The notes under the pieces were generated by a model. That model was not told the DNA's origin. It saw nothing but the letters and a program-made list of their open reading frames with translations, and ran no database searches. The position numbers and the translations under genes were made by a program. From positions 1 to 53,162 of the forward strand of contig NZ_JBBMEY010000013.1 of assembly GCF_040096285.1 (NCBI RefSeq): DNA of 53,162 nucleotides. The letters run 5' to 3'. Origin of the DNA: Ruminococcoides intestinihominis (GTDB lineage: Bacteria > Bacillota > Clostridia > Oscillospirales > Acutalibacteraceae). Below, one piece after another: positions 1 to 8,619 of this stretch. Every line of letters begins with the position of its first letter. The stretch's first letter is position 1.

Positions 1-103
1 CATTCTTCCAATTTACAAGCGACAGCTCCCTTTACACAAGGGAGCCTTATTTGCTGAAATTTAACACTTTACATTTAGCCCTACAAACCCTAATTTGTAA
101 AGC
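1..103. repeat. Terminal inverted repeat, left copy
   Basis: These bases match the reverse complement of 53043-53145 with four mismatches seen by eye (at 61, 91, 98 and 100). The copy contains a perfect 8-bp hairpin (25-32 with 38-45, loop TACAC). The right copy continues past the point where the window starts, so this one is probably cut by the window edge. No reading frame of note lies in it. It is most simply a dispersed intergenic repeat, possibly where an assembly broke. Confidence 0.85.
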
Positions 104-130
104 AAATAAAGCAAATAAATCTAGAACAAA

Positions 131-625
131 TTACCAATCATACTCCATATTTGAGATAAGGTAATCCTTATCTGATTTATTAAAGGTAAATCTTTCATGG
201 AGGTTATTTTTGCCTACTTTACGATTGCCAACAGGAACATAGTCCTTTGAATATACTATAGTATAATATACTTCAACTGTAAATTTATCTTTGCCCACAT
301 TTTCTAATGTGTCAAAGTCAATCTTCTGTAATTTGCATTCTTCTACAGTATCAAATAGAGCAGTAATTTCACCTTTACTGTAGTTTTCTCTTTTGTCTTT
401 TACAAAGCACATATTAAAATTATCAGCATTATGTTCTTTTAAAGAGTTACAGTAAAGGAGCATTGTACTGTTAATTTTGTTCTTAACTTCTTTGTATTGG
501 TCAACAGTTGTTGTTTGTGTAGTAGTTACTGAAACAGAAGTGTCTTTACTTTCATTACTGCAAGAGCATAGTGAAATTGCAATTATAATAGCAAAAACTA
601 TACTTATTATTTTTGTTACTTTCAT
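131..625 (-). CDS. Small secreted lipoprotein, unknown function
   Basis: A 164-aa protein with a hydrophobic signal segment (about residues 5-19) ending in the lipobox-like LCSC, so Cys22 is the likely lipidated residue and the mature protein sits on the outer face of the membrane. A Ser/Thr-rich stretch (about 24-42) follows, then a compact alpha/beta-looking domain of about 115 residues that ends near a Glu-Tyr-Asp-Trp C-terminus. I do not recognise the domain; the size and pattern recall NTF2-like or DUF4878-type lipoproteins, but this is a guess. Its start overlaps the end of the upstream amidase-like gene by 4 bp (ATGA), so the two are translationally coupled and probably act together at the cell surface. 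Confidence 0.75.
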   Translation of the reverse strand: MKVTKIISIVFAIIIAISLCSCSNESKDTSVSVTTTQTTTVDQYKEVKNKINSTMLLYCNSLKEHNADNFNMCFVKDKRENYSKGEITALFDTVEECKLQKIDFDTLENVGKDKFTVEVYYTIVYSKDYVPVGNRKVGKNNLHERFTFNKSDKDYLISNMEYDW

Positions 626-1896
626 GATATTTTACCGTAACCTTTCAATTTTATCCATCTTTTGCTTCCAGGAATCGAATCTAACTTATCTTCCCATCTA
701 TCATTTGAATGACAAGCAATTCTAGTACAGGATGTTGTTCCAGTTTGATGTCTAGTTATCCATAATGAATGGGTAAAAGTTTTTTTACCGTTAAATTTTA
801 CTTGTATAATATCACCTTTGCTAGCAACATAAGGTTGATCATATTTAATTATTGAACCTTGTGGACCGACATAATCATTATGAATTAAATAGTTGTACAA
901 TTGATTCACGCCTGTCCATGAAGGTGACCTGTCTGTTACTTTATGATAGTACCATTGATAGTTTCCTGTAGTATCTAGTGGTGCACCACCTGCACGCAAA
1001 ATTTGTGAAACATAGTTAGTACAATCACCACCCATATTGTCGAAATTAGCGTAATTTGTATTCCTATTGGCTTTCTTCTTAGGGCTACTTGCATTGTATT
1101 TTTCAGCGTATTGATACATTTTATTAAAATTAAAATTGTATTTATGATATTTTCCCTTTTTGAAAGTTGTATTGGTACTTTCAGTTGTTGTATAATTATT
1201 ATTGCTATAATTAGAACTCTCTTTTGATAATAAGCCGAAATTAGACTTATTAACCTTTTTAATAATCAAATTATGATTATTAGATTTGTTATTAAAACTT
1301 AATGCTTTTGAGCGCTTAAGTTCATTTTGTATGTTAATATTATCTGTTGAAATAGCTTTACTAACTACCATTTTATCAGATTTTGAATTATGTTGCAAGT
1401 ATTGTTCTTCAACAGAATTAGTTACATCATTTACAATAATAGCTTTGTTTTTTAAGCTTTTAAGTGTAAATTTGTGTTTTGTGCAAACATAACCAGGAAT
1501 ATTAGAGTCAGAATACTTTTTTTCTTCATATACATTTGCCTCTATATTATATGAATTTTTGCATTTTTTAAAACTAGTGTATTCAATATAATAGTTTACT
1601 TTATCTAATTTTAAACTTTGAAAACTTTTATATCTATTATTAGTTAATGTGGTTAGTTGCTTTGCATATTGATAAAAACTACTATTATTATCAACAATGT
1701 TATTGAAAGATATTGTTGATTTAGTTCTTGTATCATATTTTTTTAAACTTTCAGCAATATATTTTTCAATAGGTGCTTTAACTTGATTTTCTGTTAAAGT
1801 GATAGTTGCATTTGAAGTAAATGCATTTGCAAAAACAATAAATAGTATTAAACTTGCCATCATTATGCATGAAACGGTTTTTGTAAATTTTGTCAT
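622..1896 (-). CDS. Secreted putative amidase (Amidase_6-like, CHAP/NlpC-related)
   Basis: A 424-aa exported protein. Residues about 8-29 form a signal peptide. The long middle part is Asn/Lys/Ser-rich and unrecognised. The C-terminal ~170 residues look like the putative amidase domain PF12671: an Asn-Tyr-Ala motif, then GGDCTNYVSQ with the candidate nucleophile Cys292, a WxY-rich stretch, and FTHSLWI with candidate catalytic His376. Members of this cysteine peptidase-like fold are thought to cut cell wall peptides; the substrate here is unknown. The start has a good site (GGAAAGGATG). It is followed by the overlapping lipoprotein gene, so the pair forms an operon. Confidence 0.8.
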   Translation of the reverse strand: MTKFTKTVSCIMMASLILFIVFANAFTSNATITLTENQVKAPIEKYIAESLKKYDTRTKSTISFNNIVDNNSSFYQYAKQLTTLTNNRYKSFQSLKLDKVNYYIEYTSFKKCKNSYNIEANVYEEKKYSDSNIPGYVCTKHKFTLKSLKNKAIIVNDVTNSVEEQYLQHNSKSDKMVVSKAISTDNINIQNELKRSKALSFNNKSNNHNLIIKKVNKSNFGLLSKESSNYSNNNYTTTESTNTTFKKGKYHKYNFNFNKMYQYAEKYNASSPKKKANRNTNYANFDNMGGDCTNYVSQILRAGGAPLDTTGNYQWYYHKVTDRSPSWTGVNQLYNYLIHNDYVGPQGSIIKYDQPYVASKGDIIQVKFNGKKTFTHSLWITRHQTGTTSCTRIACHSNDRWEDKLDSIPGSKRWIKLKGYGKIS

Positions 1897-2126
1897 TTCT
1901 TTTTCATCCTTTCCAGTGTGTTAATACCACTCAATTCAATATTAAAAAATTATAAGTCTTATCACCACCTGTTTAAAGTAATAAATATAACATATTATAA
2001 TAATTGTACAACGTTTACTATAATATAATATAAATGCTTAAATGTCAATAATAAATAGCAAATAATAGCATTTAATATAATAAAATTCTTTCTTGTGAAA
2101 AATAATTATATGTTTTAGTTTATTAG

Positions 2127-2155
2127 TTGACAAAGCAAGATTAATGTGATAATAT
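2127..2155 (+). promoter_or_regulatory. Sigma-A promoter of the Mn riboswitch transcript
   Basis: TTGACA at 2127-2132, 17-bp spacer, TAATAT at 2150-2155. Transcription would begin near 2162, exactly where the riboswitch begins. The rest of 1897-2126, the spacer to the divergent amidase-like gene, is AT-rich and I see nothing else in it. Confidence 0.75.
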
Positions 2156-2160
2156 CAAAG

Positions 2161-2302
2161 CAATAAAGGGGAGTAGTTCGCAGAATACTGTGGTATAACC
2201 GTCAGTACACATACCTTTTGGTATCGGTTATATCTTAAAGAACGAGACTTTTATTGTAGTACCTAAGGTTATTGGGTGTTGCAATAAAAGTCTCTTTTTT
2301 TT
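2161..2302 (+). promoter_or_regulatory. yybP-ykoY manganese riboswitch with intrinsic terminator
   Basis: The 5' hallmark AAAGGGGAGTAG (2165-2176) and the 3' hallmark CGAGAC (2243-2248) are those of the yybP-ykoY aptamer, a class known to bind Mn2+. Its closing stem uses CAATAAA (2161-2167) and TTTATTG (2250-2256). The same 3' strand is the first arm of a 13-bp terminator (2244-2256 with 2282-2294) followed by eight T. The two structures are therefore mutually exclusive: Mn-bound aptamer keeps the terminator from forming and lets the transporter gene be read. The switch direction is inferred from this overlap. Confidence 0.93.
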
Positions 2303-2349
2303 ATTCTCTTTTTACTCTTTATCATTATTTTTTTTTGGGAGGAGAAAAG

Positions 2350-4971
2350 ATGAAAAACTTGTATCAAATGCCTAGTGAAGAAGTGCTAAAGCAGTATGGT
2401 ACTTCAAAAGACGGTCTTACCGATGAAAGGGCAAAAGAAAAACTGGAGAAAGATGGGGAAAACGCTTTAGCTGAGGGTAAGAAAAAATCAGCCTTTAGTG
2501 TGTTTATTTCTCAGTTTGCAGATTTGTTAGTTATTATTCTGATTATTGCTGCTATTATCTCAATTTTTTCCGGAAATCTAGAGGGTACTGTTGTAATTTT
2601 TGCAGTTATTATCCTTAATGCAATTTTAGGAACAGTGCAACACATTAAAGCAGAAAAAACTCTCGATAGCCTAAAGTCGCTTTCATCACCTAGTGCTAAG
2701 GTTATTCGTAACGGTGAGAAGATTGAGATTGACTCAAAGAAGGTTGTTAAAGGTGATATTGTTATTCTTGAGGCAGGTGACTTGATTGTTGCTGACGGTA
2801 GAATAATTAATAACTATTCCTTACAAGTTAACGAAAGTTCCCTTACAGGTGAGTCAACTAATGTTGATAAAAATGACAGTATAATTGACAAGGAAGTTCC
2901 TTTAGCTGACAGAACAAATATGGTGTATTCAGGTAGCTTAGTAACTTACGGTAGAGCAATGGTGTGTGTTACTGCTACAGGTATGGAAACTGAAATCGGC
3001 AAAATCGCAACCTTAATGAATAGTGCTAAAGAGAAGAAAACACCTTTACAGGTTAGCCTTGATAAATTCTCTGCAAAACTTGCAATAATCATTATGATTA
3101 TTTCTGCTATTGTTTTTGTGCTAAACCTTATTCAAGCACCGGTTATTAATAAGGACACTATCCTTGAAGCATTGATGTTTGTTGTTGCACTTGCAGTTGC
3201 AGCTATTCCTGAGGCTTTAGGTTCTATTGTTACCATTGTTCAGGCAATGGGTACTCAGAAAATGGCTAAGGAAAATGCAGTTATTAAGAATTTAAAAGCA
3301 GTAGAAAGTTTAGGCTGTGTATCTGTTATTTGTTCCGACAAAACCGGTACATTGACACAGAATAAAATGACTGTACAGAAAATCTATATTAATCACGAAA
3401 GTATTTTTGAAGAACAACTTGACCTTGATGTAGAAAGTCACAGACATTTAGTTTATGATATGGTCCTTAACAATGATTCAAGTATTGTTGACGGTAAGGG
3501 TATCGGTGACCCTACAGAATATGCTTTGCTGGAAACATTCCGTAAAATCGGTTATGACGAAAATGATATTAGAAAGTCCCTTGAAAGAATAGAGGAAGTA
3601 CCTTTTGACTCAGATAGAAAAATGATGAGTACAAAGTACAAAATGCATGGTGTTAATCATATTCTAACTAAGGGTGCTTTGGATGTAATTCTTGATAGAT
3701 GTATCAGCATTGCAACTAAAGAGGGTGTAAGACCTATTACAAAAGAAGATAAAGAAAAAATCTTATTGCAAAACAAAAAGTATTCTGAAGAAGGCTTGAG
3801 AGTCCTGACCTTTGCTTATAAAGAGTCAGATGAACAGTTAAGTGTCGATACTGAATATGACTATATTTTCTTAGGTTTGGTTTCTATGATTGACCCACCA
3901 CGAGAAGAGTCAAAACAAGCAGTAGCAGATGCAATAAGTGCCGGTATTAAACCTATTATGATTACAGGTGACCACAAGGTTACTGCAACTGCAATTGCAA
4001 GGCAAATCGGAATTTTCAGAGATGGTGACATTGCAGTTACCGGTATGGAGCTTGACTCTATGAGTGATGCTGAGCTTGACAAGACAATTGAGAAAATTTC
4101 TGTTTATGCAAGAGTTTCTCCTGAAAACAAAATCAGAATTGTTGAGGCTTGGCAGAAGAAAGGCAATATTGTTTCTATGACAGGTGATGGTGTTAATGAT
4201 GCACCGGCACTAAAGAAAGCCGATATTGGTGTTGCAATGGGTATTACCGGTACAGAAGTTTCTAAGGATGCATCATCAATGATTCTTCAGGATGATAACT
4301 TTGCAACAATTATTAAAGCAGTTGCAAATGGCAGAAATGTTTTCAGAAATATTAAGAACTCAATTCTGTTCCTACTTTCAGGTAATATGGCAGGTATCTT
4401 TGCAGTGCTATATACTTCATTCTTTGCTTTGCCTGTACCTTTCCAAGCAGTACATCTGCTATTTATCAACTTGCTTACCGACTCATTACCGGCAATTGCA
4501 ATCGGTATGGAAAAACCGGATAAAGATGTTCTAAGACAAAAACCACGAGACCCTAAAACGGGAATACTGACAAAGGACTTTACAACATTAATGTTCCTAC
4601 AAGGTGCATTAATCGGTGCAGTTACAATTATAGCTTTCTATATTGGACTACAAGTTAATTCAGCAGTTGCAAGTACAATGGCTTTTGCTACCCTTACACT
4701 TGCAAGACTTTTCCATGGCTTTAACTGTAGAGGCAGAGAGTCCATTTTTGAACTGGGCTTGTTCTCAAATATCTATAGTGTAGGTGCATTTGTAGTTGGT
4801 GTGTTGTTACTTGCATTTGTACTGTTTGTACCTTTTATGCAACCACTGTTTAGTGTTGAAGTTTTGACAGGTACTCAGGTTGGTTTTATCGGTTTACTGG
4901 CATTTATTCCTACTGTAATTATTCAGCTTGTTAAAGTGATTTATAGCCAAATCAAAAAGAATAAACAATAA
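2350..4971 (+). CDS. P-type cation ATPase (P2A-like, probable Mn2+/Ca2+ exporter)
   Basis: An 873-aa P-type ATPase. Visible motifs are TGES (166-169, actuator), the phosphorylated Asp330 in DKTGT, TGDH (hinge) and TGDGVNDAP (Asp613, Asp617). Membrane helix M4 carries PEALG (from Pro287) in place of the PEGLP of SERCA-type pumps, as in the PEAL-type bacterial Ca pumps such as Listeria LMCA1; M6 has NLLTDSLPA. About ten membrane spans are apparent. The manganese riboswitch just upstream argues that it exports Mn2+, perhaps with Ca2+, as shown for riboswitch-controlled relatives in Lactococcus and Streptococcus. The start at 2350 follows GGGAGGAG; an in-frame TTG at 2272 lies inside the riboswitch terminator and is rejected. 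A terminator at 4985 ends the unit. Confidence 0.93.
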   Translation: MKNLYQMPSEEVLKQYGTSKDGLTDERAKEKLEKDGENALAEGKKKSAFSVFISQFADLLVIILIIAAIISIFSGNLEGTVVIFAVIILNAILGTVQHIKAEKTLDSLKSLSSPSAKVIRNGEKIEIDSKKVVKGDIVILEAGDLIVADGRIINNYSLQVNESSLTGESTNVDKNDSIIDKEVPLADRTNMVYSGSLVTYGRAMVCVTATGMETEIGKIATLMNSAKEKKTPLQVSLDKFSAKLAIIIMIISAIVFVLNLIQAPVINKDTILEALMFVVALAVAAIPEALGSIVTIVQAMGTQKMAKENAVIKNLKAVESLGCVSVICSDKTGTLTQNKMTVQKIYINHESIFEEQLDLDVESHRHLVYDMVLNNDSSIVDGKGIGDPTEYALLETFRKIGYDENDIRKSLERIEEVPFDSDRKMMSTKYKMHGVNHILTKGALDVILDRCISIATKEGVRPITKEDKEKILLQNKKYSEEGLRVLTFAYKESDEQLSVDTEYDYIFLGLVSMIDPPREESKQAVADAISAGIKPIMITGDHKVTATAIARQIGIFRDGDIAVTGMELDSMSDAELDKTIEKISVYARVSPENKIRIVEAWQKKGNIVSMTGDGVNDAPALKKADIGVAMGITGTEVSKDASSMILQDDNFATIIKAVANGRNVFRNIKNSILFLLSGNMAGIFAVLYTSFFALPVPFQAVHLLFINLLTDSLPAIAIGMEKPDKDVLRQKPRDPKTGILTKDFTTLMFLQGALIGAVTIIAFYIGLQVNSAVASTMAFATLTLARLFHGFNCRGRESIFELGLFSNIYSVGAFVVGVLLLAFVLFVPFMQPLFSVEVLTGTQVGFIGLLAFIPTVIIQLVKVIYSQIKKNKQ

Positions 4972-4984
4972 ATTTATAAACTGA

Positions 4985-5026
4985 AATCCATAAATGTTCA
5001 TTTGTTTTGAATATTTATGGATTTTT
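4985..5026 (+). terminator. Intrinsic terminator after the P-type ATPase
   Basis: An 11-bp AT-rich stem (4985-4995 with 5013-5023) leads into a short T run, 14 bases after the ATPase stop codon. Confidence 0.8.
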
Positions 5027-5121
5027 CGTTAAAAAAATAACATTTAAAGGGCAAGTTTCTTCACATATCATTGACTTTATAATGCTTACTTGATAAAATG
5101 TTTATCAATAAAAGAAAGTGA

Positions 5122-5634
5122 GTGGTTTATGTGGATGAAAAGTTTTTACACGATACAGGTGTATTACTAACCAAAGTTTCTAAGGCTACTATCCATAATT
5201 ACAAGAAGTTTAGCAAGGTAGCAGTAGAAGATGAAGATATTTCTGTATGTGGGTTAGAAATTCTAACTTCACTAAGATATTATCCGGACAAAAATACTGT
5301 TTCCGACTTAGCACAGAATATGGAAGTAAGCAAAGGCTTAGTGTCAAGAAATGTTGAGATTTTAAGAAAAAGTGGTTATCTAAATACATATCAAGATGAA
5401 TCAGACAGAAGAATTCTTAGAATTTCTATTAATAGCGAAAAGGCTTTGCCTGTTCTGTTAAAGCAGAAGAAAAACCTCTTTAGCCTTATTTATCAAATGG
5501 CAGGTGACTTAACTGATGAACAACTTATTCAGTTTAACGACACTCTTAAGATTGTTCTTGAAAACTGCAAAAATGCCAGTTTAGACAAGGAAACTAAGTT
5601 ACCTGAAATTGATTACGAAAAATTTTTATTTTAA
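5122..5634 (+). CDS. MarR-family transcriptional regulator
   Basis: About 170 aa with a winged helix-turn-helix of MarR type: a helix pair VSDLAQNMEVSKGLVSRNVE (about 72-91) followed by the beta-wing pattern DESDRRILRISI. Long helices at both ends would form the dimer interface. The written start is GTG 5122, but the purine-rich site just before it is too close; GTG 5131 (three residues shorter) fits the spacing better. It sits alone between two terminators, downstream of the metal pump and upstream of the GIY-YIG gene. Ligand and targets cannot be told from sequence. Confidence 0.87.
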   Translation: MVYVDEKFLHDTGVLLTKVSKATIHNYKKFSKVAVEDEDISVCGLEILTSLRYYPDKNTVSDLAQNMEVSKGLVSRNVEILRKSGYLNTYQDESDRRILRISINSEKALPVLLKQKKNLFSLIYQMAGDLTDEQLIQFNDTLKIVLENCKNASLDKETKLPEIDYEKFLF

Positions 5635-5638
5635 AATT

Positions 5639-5664
5639 AGGACTATATTCTTATAGTCCTTTTT
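5639..5664 (+). terminator. Terminator after the MarR gene
   Basis: A perfect 8-bp stem (5639-5646 with 5653-5660, AGGACTAT arms) with a 6-base loop and four following T, right after the MarR stop codon. Confidence 0.85.
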
Positions 5665-5677
5665 AGTTAGGAAAATT

Positions 5678-5986
5678 ATGTACTATACATACCTTATAAG
5701 ATGTAGTGACAATAGCCTTTACTGTGGGATTACTACCGATATAAAAAGAAGATTTACCGAGCATAAGGAAAAGTTACCTAAAGGTGCAAAATATACCCAT
5801 ACCCATAATGCAGAGAAAATTGAAATTGTCTTTGTTTCGGAAAATCGTTCTTTAGCCTCAAAACTTGAATATCAAATCAAAAGGCTAACTAAAGAGAAGA
5901 AAGAAATTTTGATTTCAGAAAAAAGTCTTGATGTGTTAGGGGATAAAGCAAATAAAAAATGTTATACATTATATACAGAAAAATAA
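5678..5986 (+). CDS. GIY-YIG domain protein (UPF0213/YhbQ family)
   Basis: A 102-aa single-domain GIY-YIG protein. The pattern YYTYLIRC...LYCGITTDIKRRFTEH gives the two Tyr-containing strands, the conserved Arg of the catalytic helix and the following His; a later Glu (in SKLEYQIK) would be the metal-binding residue. The length is that of the stand-alone YhbQ/YazA family, whose cellular role is poorly defined and may involve DNA repair. It stands alone. A weak AT-rich hairpin (5985-5993 with 6000-6008) overlapping its stop codon may end transcription. Confidence 0.9.
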   Translation: MYYTYLIRCSDNSLYCGITTDIKRRFTEHKEKLPKGAKYTHTHNAEKIEIVFVSENRSLASKLEYQIKRLTKEKKEILISEKSLDVLGDKANKKCYTLYTEK

Positions 5987-6071
5987 AAGTAAACATTATT
6001 TTACTTTTTCGGAATTTGTGTTATAATAAAATTCAGGTGAGCAAATCTTTATTTTAGAAAGGAATTGTACT

Positions 6072-7331
6072 ATGAATAATACAAGAAAGCCTATTCCGAT
6101 TACCCTACTTACAGGTTACTTAGGAGCAGGTAAAACTACTTTAATAAATCATGTTTTAAATAATCAGGAAGGTTACAAATGTGCAGTTATCGTTAACGAT
6201 ATTGGTGAAGTTAACATTGATGCTGAACTAATTCAGAAAACAGGTGTTGTAACTCAGGAAGACCAGAACCTTGTACCACTATCAAACGGTTGTATCTGTT
6301 GTACACTTAATGTTGACCTTATTAACCAAATTACTGACCTTTGCGAAAGTGGTAAGTATGACTACATTCTTATTGAAGCCAGTGGTATTTGTGAACCACT
6401 ACCTATTGCACAGTCAATTGCTATGCTGGAGGGTGATGAAGAAACTCCTGCACTATGTCATCTGGATAACATTGCAACTGTTGTTGATGCATTAAGACTT
6501 GCATCAGAATTTGGTTGTGGTGATGACCTACTAAAGAAGGAAGTTGCTGAAGAAGATATTGAGAACCTACTAATTCAGCAGATTGAATTCTGTTCTACAA
6601 TCGTTCTTAATAAGGTTGATATGGTTAAGCCTGAACAGTTAGACAAGGTTAAGGCTATGATTAAGGTTCTACAGCCAAAGGCTAGAATTATTGAAACAAC
6701 TTACGGTAAGGTTGCAGTAGGTGACATCCTAGATACAAACAGTTATACATTTGAAGATACTGCCGAATCAGCAGGTTGGGCTCAGGTTTATGATAAGGAT
6801 GAGGAAGAGATGGAAGAAGAACATCATCACCATCACCATCATCACCACCATCATGACCATGACCACGATCATGAACATCACGACCATGACCATGAGGACC
6901 ATTCACATTGTGATCATGAACATGGTGTATGTAACTGTGGCCACCATCACGATGATGACGAAGATGAATATGGTATCGGTACATTCGTATATCATAGTAG
7001 AAGACCATTTAGTCAGGAAAAGCTACAAGAATTTGTAAACCATTGGCCAAAGAGTGTTGTTCGTGCAAAGGGTATTGTTTGGTTTGATGACCAGAGAGAC
7101 AGTGTGTTTGTATTTGAACAGGCCGGTGTACAGATTTCTGCTACTGAACAGGGCAAGTGGCTAACTGCTTTCCCTAAGAAACAACAGGAACTTTACCTAA
7201 AGGAATATCCTGAGGCTAAGAAGAACTGGGATGATGTTTATGGTGACAGAGAAATTAAGTTAGTATTTATCGGTCAACATATGGACAAAGAAAAGATTAC
7301 TGCTGATCTTGACAAGTGTGTAACACAATAA
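6072..7331 (+). CDS. COG0523/CobW-family metal chaperone GTPase with His-rich tract
   Basis: A 419-aa G3E GTPase. Residues 15-23 carry the Walker A GYLGAGKTT; Cys74-Ile-Cys76-Cys77 is the family metal-binding CxCC motif; EASGI and LNKVD (guanine specificity) follow. Between the GTPase part and the C-terminal CobW_C domain lies a His/Asp/Glu-rich tract (about 251-297) with eleven consecutive His and three Cys, a metal store or sensor region. Relatives deliver Zn, Co or Ni to target enzymes. The metal is not evident here: no cobalamin or urease/nitrile hydratase gene is nearby. It has its own terminator and a TATAAT at 6022-6027 that could be its -10 box. Confidence 0.9.
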   Translation: MNNTRKPIPITLLTGYLGAGKTTLINHVLNNQEGYKCAVIVNDIGEVNIDAELIQKTGVVTQEDQNLVPLSNGCICCTLNVDLINQITDLCESGKYDYILIEASGICEPLPIAQSIAMLEGDEETPALCHLDNIATVVDALRLASEFGCGDDLLKKEVAEEDIENLLIQQIEFCSTIVLNKVDMVKPEQLDKVKAMIKVLQPKARIIETTYGKVAVGDILDTNSYTFEDTAESAGWAQVYDKDEEEMEEEHHHHHHHHHHHDHDHDHEHHDHDHEDHSHCDHEHGVCNCGHHHDDDEDEYGIGTFVYHSRRPFSQEKLQEFVNHWPKSVVRAKGIVWFDDQRDSVFVFEQAGVQISATEQGKWLTAFPKKQQELYLKEYPEAKKNWDDVYGDREIKLVFIGQHMDKEKITADLDKCVTQ

Positions 7332-7343
7332 TTTAAAATATTT

Positions 7344-7373
7344 AATGGGTAGTTTCTTAACTACCCATTTTTT
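7344..7373 (+). terminator. Terminator after the COG0523 gene
   Basis: A perfect 11-bp stem (7344-7354 with 7359-7369), loop TCTT, then a T run. Confidence 0.9.
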
Positions 7374-7441
7374 ATAAACTACTTTACATATTATTGAAAA
7401 GTTGATAAAATGAAATAAAATTTATACACAAGGAGTTTGCT

Positions 7442-7981
7442 ATGGAATTTAATGAATTACTGGAGAAAAGAAGAAGTGTTAGAAAATATAAAGCTGATAC
7501 TACTGTTGATAGAGAAACAATAGAAGAAATCCTCAAAGCAGCTCAACAAGCACCTACTTGGAAAAATTCACAAACAGGTAGATATTATGTTGTTACAGAT
7601 GAAGAAAAGCTAAAGGAAATTAAGGAGAATTGCCTACTTTCTCGTAACGGTATTAATGCTGAGAATGCACCGGTACTTATTGTTACAACATTCGTTAAGG
7701 ATTGGTCAGGTTTTGAAAAGAACGGTTCACCAACTAATGAAGCCGGTAACCTATGGGGTGCTTATGATTTAGGTTTACAGAATCAGAATCTAATGATGAA
7801 AGCATCTGACCTTGGTCTTGATACACTTGTTATGGGTGTCAGAGATGAAATTGCTACAAGAAATACACTCGAGATTCCTTCTAATGAAATTATTATGGGT
7901 ATCATTGCTTTAGGTTACAGAGATATTGAACCTTCAGCACCTAAGAGAAGAGAACTTGATGTTATTGCAAAGTTTATCTAA
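7442..7981 (+). CDS. Nitroreductase-family flavoprotein
   Basis: A 179-aa protein of the FMN-dependent nitroreductase fold. It opens with the family signature RRSVRKY (10-16), has the APTWKNSQ motif (about 37-44) and the late glycine-rich IMGIIALGY strand before a basic C-terminal arm. Such enzymes use NAD(P)H to reduce nitro groups, quinones or flavins; the natural substrate is unknown. It starts after a good AAGGAG site and is bounded by terminators on both sides, so it is a single-gene unit. Confidence 0.9.
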   Translation: MEFNELLEKRRSVRKYKADTTVDRETIEEILKAAQQAPTWKNSQTGRYYVVTDEEKLKEIKENCLLSRNGINAENAPVLIVTTFVKDWSGFEKNGSPTNEAGNLWGAYDLGLQNQNLMMKASDLGLDTLVMGVRDEIATRNTLEIPSNEIIMGIIALGYRDIEPSAPKRRELDVIAKFI

Positions 7982-8000
7982 TTAAATATTGGTATAGCAA

Positions 8001-8033
8001 AGCCCTATTCTGTTGTGAATAGGGCTTATTTTT
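8001..8033. terminator. Bidirectional terminator between convergent genes
   Basis: A perfect 9-bp stem (8001-8009 with 8018-8026, arms AGCCCTATT) lies between the nitroreductase and the DUF4186 gene on the opposite strand and shares its last bases with the latter's stop codon. The T run is good on the plus strand (TTATTTTT) and weak on the minus strand. Confidence 0.8.
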
Positions 8034-8400
8034 GTGTATTAATTTTACTGTTATATTCCTTTTCAATCCAAGCCATAAGTAGGTTTACAATTTTTTCTTG
8101 CTGAGTTTCGGTAAGAATGGTGGACTTACTTACTCTATACCATTTGTTTAAGCAACCTCTACAGCAACAACCACAAGCATGTTGTGCAATGAAAACAGGA
8201 TGCCCCTTCATTGGTGTTTGCTTTCCGTCATTGGGAATATATTTTGGTGCAAGTCTTGTTTTGATAAAGTCCTTTGCATGTTGTTTTATTTTTTCCATAC
8301 CAACTTTGTTTATATATTCAATGTCCTTTTCTTTTAAGTGAAAACTTGAACGGAACTTTGATTTACTTAATTTTTCTAATGCCTCATCAATAGTTTGCAT
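8026..8400 (-). CDS. DUF4186 family protein
   Basis: A 124-aa protein matching the DUF4186 pattern: a start of SKSKFRSSFHLKEKDIEYI, then NDGKQTPMKGHPVFIAQHA and a Cys cluster CGCCCRGC followed by a Trp. The His and four Cys suggest a metal site, but no function is established for the family. The gene stands alone; the ~220 bases upstream (8401-8563) hold nothing I can name apart from its own AT-rich promoter area. Confidence 0.85.
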   Translation of the reverse strand: MQTIDEALEKLSKSKFRSSFHLKEKDIEYINKVGMEKIKQHAKDFIKTRLAPKYIPNDGKQTPMKGHPVFIAQHACGCCCRGCLNKWYRVSKSTILTETQQEKIVNLLMAWIEKEYNSKINTQK

Positions 8401-8563
8401 ATTATTACTTCCTATAAAATTATATTATAATTATAAAACTCTGATTTGAATTTTGCAATTGTAATTATATCCGTATTAAAAATTAAAATATTCACAAAAT
8501 TATAGTGAGAAAACCTTTCTACATAGTGGTATTAACAGTTTTTAAGAAATGTACATCTATTTA

Positions 8564-8592
8564 TTGACCGTAGAATTTTAAAGGTGTATAAT
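8564..8592 (+). promoter_or_regulatory. Sigma-A promoter of the lrgAB-gntR operon
   Basis: TTGACC at 8564-8569, a 17-bp spacer and a perfect TATAAT at 8587-8592. The -10 box overlaps the first two bases of the palindrome at 8591-8605. Confidence 0.85.
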
Positions 8593-8605
8593 TGGTAGTA
8601 CCAAT
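8591..8605. promoter_or_regulatory. Candidate GntR (FadR-subfamily) operator
   Basis: A perfect 15-bp palindrome, arms ATTGGTA and TACCAAT around one central G. The core GGTAnTACC fits the tGGTnnnACCa style of FadR-subfamily operators. It covers the end of the -10 box and the start point, so a bound repressor would block initiation. The obvious ligand-binding protein is the GntR regulator encoded by the third gene of the same operon. Confidence 0.75.
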
Positions 8606-8619
8606 TTTGGAGGGGTTTT

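Noticed and set aside
477..725. 82-codon plus-strand frame opposite the lipoprotein gene
   Set aside because: It is the reverse shadow of the lipoprotein signal peptide and the end of the amidase gene.
6688..7038. Open frames on both strands across the His-rich tract of the COG0523 gene
   Set aside because: They come from the CAT/GAC repeat composition of the real gene and have no ribosome sites.
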